From the NCBI GenBank assembly GCA_034432435.1, contig DAOUBS010000004.1:1-64000 (forward strand): a stretch of DNA of 64,000 nucleotides. Direction: 5' to 3'. Shown piece after piece: positions 59,451 through 64,000 of the stretch. The notes beneath the pieces were generated by a model, which had not been told where the DNA came from, searched no databases, and worked only from the letters and a program-made list of their open reading frames with translations. Each line of letters begins with the position of its first letter. Positions within the stretch are counted from its first letter, which is position 1. The translations under genes were made by a program, and so were the position numbers. Source of the stretch: JANWYT01 sp034432435 (GTDB lineage: Bacteria; Chloroflexota; Anaerolineae; Aggregatilineales; Phototrophicaceae).

Positions 59451-59950
59451 TGCCAACGCTGGAGGCCAACGGCCAGCCCGTCAATGTCACCCTGGCTTCA
59501 GGTGAGGGGGGGCGCTGGCGCTGCCGAGTAGGGGATCAAGCGCTAGACGTGGAGGTCGTTCGTTTGGGCGCGGGGCGCTGGCTGCTGCGCCACGACGGCC
59601 AACAGCACCTTGTCTACACAGCGGCGCAAGAGCGCGCTGTCCACGTGTGGCACAACGGCCAGCAGCACAGCATCACCCGCGCCGAGCAGCGCAGCCGTCG
59701 GCGGTCGAGCGTGGGCGCGGGTGACCTCAGCGCGCAGATGCCCGGCCAAGTGATGGAGGTGCGCGTGGCCGCCGGGCAGGCTGTGACCGCAGGCCAAGTG
59801 CTGATGGTGCTAGAAGCGATGAAGATGGAAATTCGCGTAACAGCCCCCAGCGATGGCGTCGTCAGCGCGCTACACGTGGCCGCCGGGCAGATCGTCCAGC
59901 GCGGCCAGCGGTTGATTGACCTTCAGCCGGTTGACACAACAGCCGACTGA
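59450..59950 (+). CDS. Biotinyl/lipoyl-attachment domain protein (BCCP-like)
   Basis: A 166-residue protein. The C-terminal ~75 residues are a biotinyl domain: MPGQVMEVRVAAGQAV, then the EAMKMEI motif with the modified Lys and the closing VQRGQRLIDL. The N-terminal half is a strand-rich region typical of acyl-CoA carboxylase carrier pieces. No carboxylase or ligase gene is adjacent, so the partner must lie elsewhere. It overlaps the upstream gene (TGATG) and precedes an SDR by 21 bases. Confidence 0.85.
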   Translation: MPTLEANGQPVNVTLASGEGGRWRCRVGDQALDVEVVRLGAGRWLLRHDGQQHLVYTAAQERAVHVWHNGQQHSITRAEQRSRRRSSVGAGDLSAQMPGQVMEVRVAAGQAVTAGQVLMVLEAMKMEIRVTAPSDGVVSALHVAAGQIVQRGQRLIDLQPVDTTAD

Positions 59951-59971
59951 ACACACGAGAGGAAAACCTGT

Positions 59972-60733
59972 ATGGCGCTGGAAGGCAAAGTTGCGCTGGT
60001 TACTGGGGCTAGCTCAGGGATTGGGCAGGCGGCAGCGGTGGCGCTGGCGCAGATGGGCGCGCGGCTGGTGTTGGCAGACATCGACGGCGATGGCGGCGCG
60101 CGCACCGTCCACAAGGTGCACGAGGTAGGGGGCGAGGCGACCTACATCACCTGTGATGTGACGCAGCCCCGCGAGGTAGACGCCGCGGTGCAGCGGGCGC
60201 TGAGCGCTTACGGCGGGCTGCATCACGCCGTCAACAGCGCAGGCATCAGCGGCGGCGGCATGCAGAAGCCCCTGCTCGAATGGGACGAGGACGAGTTTGA
60301 TCGCATTATGACAGTCAACGTGCGCGGGGTGTGGCTGTGCATGAAGGCGCAGATCCCCGCCATCCTCAACAGCGGCGGTGGCTCGATTGTCAACTTGGCG
60401 TCAGTCGCTGGGCTGATCGGCGCGCCCGGCGGGGCAGCCTACGCAGCCAGCAAGCACGCCGTCATCGGCCTGACGCGCACCGCTGCGCTGGAGTACGGTC
60501 GGTTGGGGGTGCGCGTCAATGCGCTGTGCCCCTCGTTCATCGACACGCCGATGGTCACTGCGATCACCTCAAAAAGCGAAAAAATGGCCGAGCGCACGCG
60601 CCGCGCCAGCCCGCTGCACCGCCTCGGCACGGCGGAAGAGGTGGCCAGCGCCATCGCCTACCTGTGCAGCGACGGGGCAAGCTTCGTCAACGGGGTGGCG
60701 TTGGCTGTCGATGGCGGCCTCACAGCGATGTAG
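59972..60733 (+). CDS. Short-chain dehydrogenase/reductase
   Basis: A 253-residue classical SDR. NAD(P) motif TGASSGIG at 11-18 followed by DIDGDG, NSAG in the cofactor pocket, and the catalytic YxxxK in AAYAASKHAVIG with the upstream Ser. The family oxidises or reduces alcohols and ketones; the substrate is unknown. AGAGGA lies upstream of ATG 59972. It may be co-transcribed with the biotinyl protein, which would fit an acyl-thioester pathway (inference). Confidence 0.9.
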   Translation: MALEGKVALVTGASSGIGQAAAVALAQMGARLVLADIDGDGGARTVHKVHEVGGEATYITCDVTQPREVDAAVQRALSAYGGLHHAVNSAGISGGGMQKPLLEWDEDEFDRIMTVNVRGVWLCMKAQIPAILNSGGGSIVNLASVAGLIGAPGGAAYAASKHAVIGLTRTAALEYGRLGVRVNALCPSFIDTPMVTAITSKSEKMAERTRRASPLHRLGTAEEVASAIAYLCSDGASFVNGVALAVDGGLTAM

Positions 60734-60790
60734 GGCGCGCCTCACTCACAGGTGACAATGGGTACTTCATTTATTGTAAGATTTTTATTG

Positions 60791-60796
60791 TAGAAT
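60791..60796 (+). promoter_or_regulatory. -10 box of the FHA gene
   Basis: TAGAAT in an AT-rich stretch, 43 bases before ATG 60839. Confidence 0.4.
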
Positions 60797-60838
60797 TTTA
60801 AACTTTTCAACTTCGGTTTTTTGTGTTAAACAACCCAC

Positions 60839-61585
60839 ATGACAAGCGATGACATCTTTCAATCCTACACCCAAATGCGCAGCAGCGGCGTCGAAGCGAA
60901 AAACGTGCTCAAAACGCTGCGCGCCAGCATCGACGCGCTGCCGCGCGACGCGCGCGATGCGCTGGCGCTGCAACTGCGCCACTGGGAGCGCAACTACAGT
61001 CTGAACGCTGCGGCAGACGAGGGCGCAACCGTGCCCATCGACCACACGCCCGTCACCGTCACCGCCACATGGATTGCTTGTCCATCGTGTGGCAAGAAAA
61101 ACCGCCGCCAAGAGGTGTTTTGCTACAGCTGCGGCCACCTGCTCCAGCCGCCCAGCGGGCCGAGCGAGACCCGCCAATTTGCCGACGCCACCAGCCAACT
61201 GTTCACCGATGACTACTTCGGCGAGGATTCGGTGCTGGTGCTGCTCGTGCGCGACACGTCGCAGCGCTTTGAAATCCGCCCACAGCTTCGCTCTTACGAG
61301 ATCGTGGTGGGGCGCAGCGCTGACGGTTCCTCAGCAATCCCGGATGTCGATTTGTCGTCCGCGCAGGCCTCAGAGATGGGCGTCTCACGCTTGCACCTAG
61401 GCATCCAGTACGACGCCAGCGCCAACACCCTTCAAGTGAAAGATCTAGGCAGCGCCAACGGTTCCTACCTCAACGGCCAACGGCTGCACCCGCGCGAGGT
61501 GCGCATCCTGCGCAATGGGGACGAGCTGCGGTTGTCGAAGCTGGTGTTGGGGGTGTACTTCCTGCACCCAGGCGAAGCGATCTGA
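60839..61585 (+). CDS. Zinc-ribbon plus FHA-domain protein
   Basis: A 248-residue cytoplasmic protein. After a helical start is a zinc ribbon (CPSCGKKN at ~80 and CYSCGHLL at ~98), then a C-terminal FHA domain: EIVVGRSADGS, DVDLSSAQASEMGVSRLHLGI and the closing DLGSANGSYLNG. FHA domains bind phosphothreonine peptides. The stop overlaps the start of a dual-specificity phosphatase, a pairing that suggests control of Ser/Thr phosphorylation; no kinase gene is nearby. Confidence 0.88.
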   Translation: MTSDDIFQSYTQMRSSGVEAKNVLKTLRASIDALPRDARDALALQLRHWERNYSLNAAADEGATVPIDHTPVTVTATWIACPSCGKKNRRQEVFCYSCGHLLQPPSGPSETRQFADATSQLFTDDYFGEDSVLVLLVRDTSQRFEIRPQLRSYEIVVGRSADGSSAIPDVDLSSAQASEMGVSRLHLGIQYDASANTLQVKDLGSANGSYLNGQRLHPREVRILRNGDELRLSKLVLGVYFLHPGEAI

Positions 61586-62157
61586 TGACCCGCCCGCCGT
61601 CTGCACTCAACCGCATTGTGAGCCTGCTGCGCGTGGGGCCGCGCGGGCTGGTGCTGCGCTTTGTCGATCAAGGGGGCCGCTTGTGGACAGGCCGCCCGCT
61701 GTGGCGCTACAGCCGCATCACCCCGCAGCTCTACGTTGGTGGGCAGCATCGCCCGCGCGGCTGGGGCGCGATGACCGCAGAGGGCATCAGCGCGGTCGTC
61801 AACATGCGTGAAGCCCACCTCGACGACGCCAAGAAGGGCATCCAAAGCGCCTGCTACCTGCACCTTGCCACGCGCGACAACACCCCCCCCACGCTCGATG
61901 ACCTGCTGCGCGGCGCACAGTTCATCGCCCAGCAGGTGGCCGCCGGCGGCAAGGTCTACATCCACTGCGGGGTAGGCGTGGGGCGTGCCCCCACCCAAGC
62001 CGCTGCCTACCTCATCTACAGCGGCCTGAGCACGGATGAAGCGCTCGCCCTCATTCGTCGTGCCCGCCCCTTCATCCACTTGACATCAGGCCAGCGCCGC
62101 CAGCTCGCCGAGTTTGAGGTGCGCTACCGTGGCCGGCTGCAAGCTGAAACAAGCTAG
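61585..62157 (+). CDS. Dual-specificity protein phosphatase
   Basis: 190 residues. The active site HCGVGVGRAPTQAAAYLI contains the CxxxxxR signature with the phosphocysteine, and an upstream WPD-like loop may lie in the LHLATRDNTPPTL region. The domain covers residues ~45-180. It removes phosphate from Ser/Thr/Tyr residues or another phosphoester. It overlaps the FHA gene start/stop (TGATG), so the two are likely made together. Confidence 0.87.
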   Translation: MTRPPSALNRIVSLLRVGPRGLVLRFVDQGGRLWTGRPLWRYSRITPQLYVGGQHRPRGWGAMTAEGISAVVNMREAHLDDAKKGIQSACYLHLATRDNTPPTLDDLLRGAQFIAQQVAAGGKVYIHCGVGVGRAPTQAAAYLIYSGLSTDEALALIRRARPFIHLTSGQRRQLAEFEVRYRGRLQAETS

Positions 62158-62212
62158 ACCCCGCGCATATCATAGAATTCTTCTTGAAACTTAAGGCAGC
62201 TTGTGATGAACG

Positions 62213-62221
62213 TGCGATAAT
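62213..62221 (+). promoter_or_regulatory. Extended -10 upstream of the DinB-like gene
   Basis: TGCGATAAT: TGn plus five of six -10 matches, 42 bases before ATG 62263. Confidence 0.45.
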
Positions 62222-62262
62222 CAAGGTGTAGTGTCACTGTATCTGTAGAGGTAAGGATCGCT

Positions 62263-62718
62263 ATGTCGTGGCTGATGTACACAGTGGGCGGGATCCTTTT
62301 TGACCGTCCTGCGCAGAAGTACTCCAAAGATGCTCTCTTAGGGCGCTTGGAAACTCAGCAGACCAAACTGCTTGAGAAGTTCCGCACCTGCCCCCAAACC
62401 CCGCGCAACGCCGCTGTATTCACCCACATCATCGGCATCGAGCGCTGGGCGCACACCCGCCTGCGGACACGGCTCGGCTCGCCGCTGCGGGCGGAGGAGG
62501 AGTACAACAACTACCGCCCGGCGAACACGACGCCTTTTTATGAGCTGCTGACGGCTTTTGAGGACGCGCGCAACGAGACAGTGGCCATCGCCCGTGCCAT
62601 CCCTGCTAACGACTATCAGCAGCGCATCCCGCACAACCAATGGGGGCAGTTGACCGTGGCGGGCTGGCTGAACTACCTGATCGTTCACGCTGGGGCGGAA
62701 AGTCAAAAGGTGCGCTGA
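62263..62718 (+). CDS. DinB-like four-helix protein
   Basis: A 151-residue helical protein with one DinB-type metal-site His in FTHIIGIERWAHTRL and the closing helix WLNYLIVHAGAESQKVR. The usual H-x3-H of the last helix is HAGAE here, so one ligand is Glu or missing. DinB/YfiT proteins are metal-dependent thiol transferases or of unknown role. AAGG precedes the ATG. It overlaps the next gene (TGATG). Confidence 0.75.
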   Translation: MSWLMYTVGGILFDRPAQKYSKDALLGRLETQQTKLLEKFRTCPQTPRNAAVFTHIIGIERWAHTRLRTRLGSPLRAEEEYNNYRPANTTPFYELLTAFEDARNETVAIARAIPANDYQQRIPHNQWGQLTVAGWLNYLIVHAGAESQKVR

Positions 62719-63266
62719 TGCGCTTGCTAGAGCAGACCCCCACGCGGCTGACGCTGGGGCAGAATCGGCCTGTGCTGGCAGCGTCCATGCTAGCGATGTT
62801 GGCGCTGTCCGTGCTGATGCTGGCGAACCTGCTCGTGCAGACGGCCCAGCGCGCCGACGTGTTCACCGGCGCGCAGTGGGTGGGGCTGGTCCTCTGGGCG
62901 GGCTTGGCGCTGGGGTTGATCGCCTTCAGTGTCTGGACGCTCAACGTCGGGCTGCGCGGCACACGTCTCACCTTCGACCGTGACGCGCAAACGGTGACGC
63001 TGCGCCGCCCGTTCCGCTTGGGGCTGCGTGAGCAGCGCTTTGCCATCTACGCCGTCAGCGGCCTTGAACTCGCCCACAATACAGAGTTCAAGGTCTACGC
63101 GCTGGTGCTGCTCTTGCGCAGCGGCGAACGGCTGCCGCTCGTCACCGTTAGCCCTTACGCTGAAGCCGACGTGCGCCGCCTCGTGAAGCTGGTGCGCGAG
63201 TTTCTCAACCAACCTTACCGCCCCGTTCATGAAAAGATGCCTAGCGAGGAAGGCCAGCCGTTGTAA
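62718..63266 (+). CDS. Small membrane protein with two hydrophobic segments
   Basis: About 182 residues. Membrane segments at ~25-45 and ~60-85 are followed by a soluble strand-rich domain (RLTFDRDAQTVTLRRPFRLGL, VYALVLLLRSGERLPLVTVSPY), similar to PH-like bacterial membrane proteins. ATG 62718 is set by overlap with the DinB-like stop. Function is not known. Confidence 0.8.
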   Translation: MRLLEQTPTRLTLGQNRPVLAASMLAMLALSVLMLANLLVQTAQRADVFTGAQWVGLVLWAGLALGLIAFSVWTLNVGLRGTRLTFDRDAQTVTLRRPFRLGLREQRFAIYAVSGLELAHNTEFKVYALVLLLRSGERLPLVTVSPYAEADVRRLVKLVREFLNQPYRPVHEKMPSEEGQPL

Positions 63267-63273
63267 AATCGGC

Positions 63274-63279
63274 TACAAT
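63274..63279 (+). promoter_or_regulatory. -10 box of the final gene
   Basis: TACAAT, 40 bases before ATG 63320, with a strong GGAGGAG Shine-Dalgarno before the ATG. Confidence 0.45.
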
Positions 63280-63319
63280 GAGTGTGCCAGTCGCCCACAA
63301 TCTGCCCACGGAGGAGAGC

Positions 63320-64000
63320 ATGCGTCGCCTGATTTCATCGCTCAGTTCATTTGCAATCGCTGTTTGCTTGGTGCTGGTGGCGGCGCTGCCTGCTGCGGCG
63401 CAAGGGATCGTCGTCCGCATCGACCCGCCTGTGATCGCGCGCGGCGGCGGCTTCGTGCTGACGGCCACCGGCCTGACCCCGAACGAGCGCTACACCTTCG
63501 ATTTCATCTTTGTGGCCACTGAGCAGGTCGTGTTTACGACCGATCGCGTAGCTGACCCACTCGGCACTATCTCACTCTCGATCCGCAGCGACGACACCGA
63601 CGAATTGGGCGAGTACCGCGTGGACATCTCGCTGAATCGCGTGGTGGTGGCCGAGGCGAGCTTCACGCTCGTCGGGGCGGATGCGCCCGCTACCCCCAGC
63701 CCTGGGCCACAGGCGACGCCACAAGCGCCGTCTAGCGACTCCACGGTAAGGCTGACTGTGCGCCCGGCGGAAGGGCGCGTGCGGCAAGATTTCCAGATCA
63801 TCGCCACCGGCTTGCAGCCGCGCGCCCCACACTTTATCACCGTGCGCGAGGCCGCCACGAACGCCATCGTCTACGACCGTGAGCGCATCTCAGACGCCAA
63901 CGGCGAAATCCGTGTGACGCTCTTCACCACCGCCGACAACCCGCCCGGCGAGTACATCGTCCAAATCAGCGACACATTCAGCAACGTCCTCGCCAGCACG
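63320..64000 (+). CDS. Exported protein cut by the window end
   Basis: The first 227 codons of a gene that continues past the window. A signal peptide (RRLISSLSSFAIAVCLVLVAALPAAAQ) is followed by two related Ig-like modules (~28-118 and ~140-227) separated by a Pro/Thr-rich linker: each has a DPPV/RPAEG start, a TATGLTP or IATGLQP turn and a GEYRVDIS or GEYIVQIS end. GGAGGAG lies just before ATG 63320. The reading frame is open to the last base, so the C-terminus is missing. Confidence 0.87.
   Translation, partial: MRRLISSLSSFAIAVCLVLVAALPAAAQGIVVRIDPPVIARGGGFVLTATGLTPNERYTFDFIFVATEQVVFTTDRVADPLGTISLSIRSDDTDELGEYRVDISLNRVVVAEASFTLVGADAPATPSPGPQATPQAPSSDSTVRLTVRPAEGRVRQDFQIIATGLQPRAPHFITVREAATNAIVYDRERISDANGEIRVTLFTTADNPPGEYIVQISDTFSNVLAST

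Noticed and set aside
1..64000. tRNA, rRNA, CRISPR or prophage
   Set aside because: I scanned the spacers by eye and saw no clover-leaf end signatures, regular direct repeat-spacer arrays, or phage genes. A covariance search was not possible.

Overview
The window reads as a chromosomal segment of a GC-rich bacterium, most likely a member of the Chloroflexota (Anaerolineae-like). This is inferred from the mix of TPR, WD40 and HEAT repeat proteins, SufS/SufU, a ClpC-type unfoldase, peptide ABC transporters without adjacent ATPases, many sensor kinases, and membrane-anchored or lipoprotein-type exported proteins. No rRNA, tRNA, phage or CRISPR locus is evident. Coding density is high, with many ATGA or TGATG start/stop overlaps.

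Layout. 1-3.9 kb: divergent promoters, a PAS sensor kinase, a TPR protein and a methyltransferase. 4.0-6.6 kb: a compact E2-like / JAB-like / E1-like cluster, the most unusual locus here. It has the gene order of a bacterial ubiquitin-like conjugation operon but no visible ubiquitin-like gene. 6.6-11.6 kb: a membrane glycosyltransferase and a peptide ABC transporter (two permeases and a binding protein). 11.9-18 kb: an agmatine-deiminase-like enzyme, a Nif11-like small protein, a CRP-family regulator overlapping pfkB, and a P-type ATPase. 18-24.5 kb: a WD40 lipoprotein, a Fur-family regulator, a GT4 glycosyltransferase, then a COG0523 GTPase with a cysteine-free L28 (a zinc-starvation signature), a TPR protein and a DUF4272 protein. 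24.6-34.4 kb: a CrtC/AttH-like protein, then a minus-strand operon of a thrombospondin-type-3 protein, a class A PBP homologue whose transpeptidase motifs are all lost, and a phosphoesterase; divergent to it are three related membrane-anchored TPR proteins.

34.5-45.6 kb: a LexA-type DNA-binding domain alone, a GT2 glycosyltransferase, a hybrid-type phosphorelay (kinase plus two receivers), ClpC, a multi-pass membrane protein, an unassigned small protein behind a perfect consensus promoter, and sucCD. 45.7-52 kb: a sensor kinase, an alkaline-phosphatase-superfamily enzyme, and a second peptide ABC transporter whose DppC-type permease carries an in-frame TGA. 52-58.7 kb: repeat-rich spacers, a strongly expressed-looking 56-residue basic protein, xpt, a DUF58 protein, a response regulator, sufSU, a cold shock protein and a frameshifted HEAT-repeat gene. 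58.9-64 kb: an unknown protein overlapping a biotinyl-domain protein, an SDR, an FHA protein overlapping a dual-specificity phosphatase, a DinB-like protein, a membrane protein, and an exported protein cut by the window end.

Intergenic DNA carries at least two families of short palindromes (REP-like), found at 11.8, 19.3, 41.5, 43.5, 48.4-48.6, 52.2 and 56.5 kb. Two genes are broken by a single event each (one nonsense, one frameshift); either assembly error or real decay could explain them.
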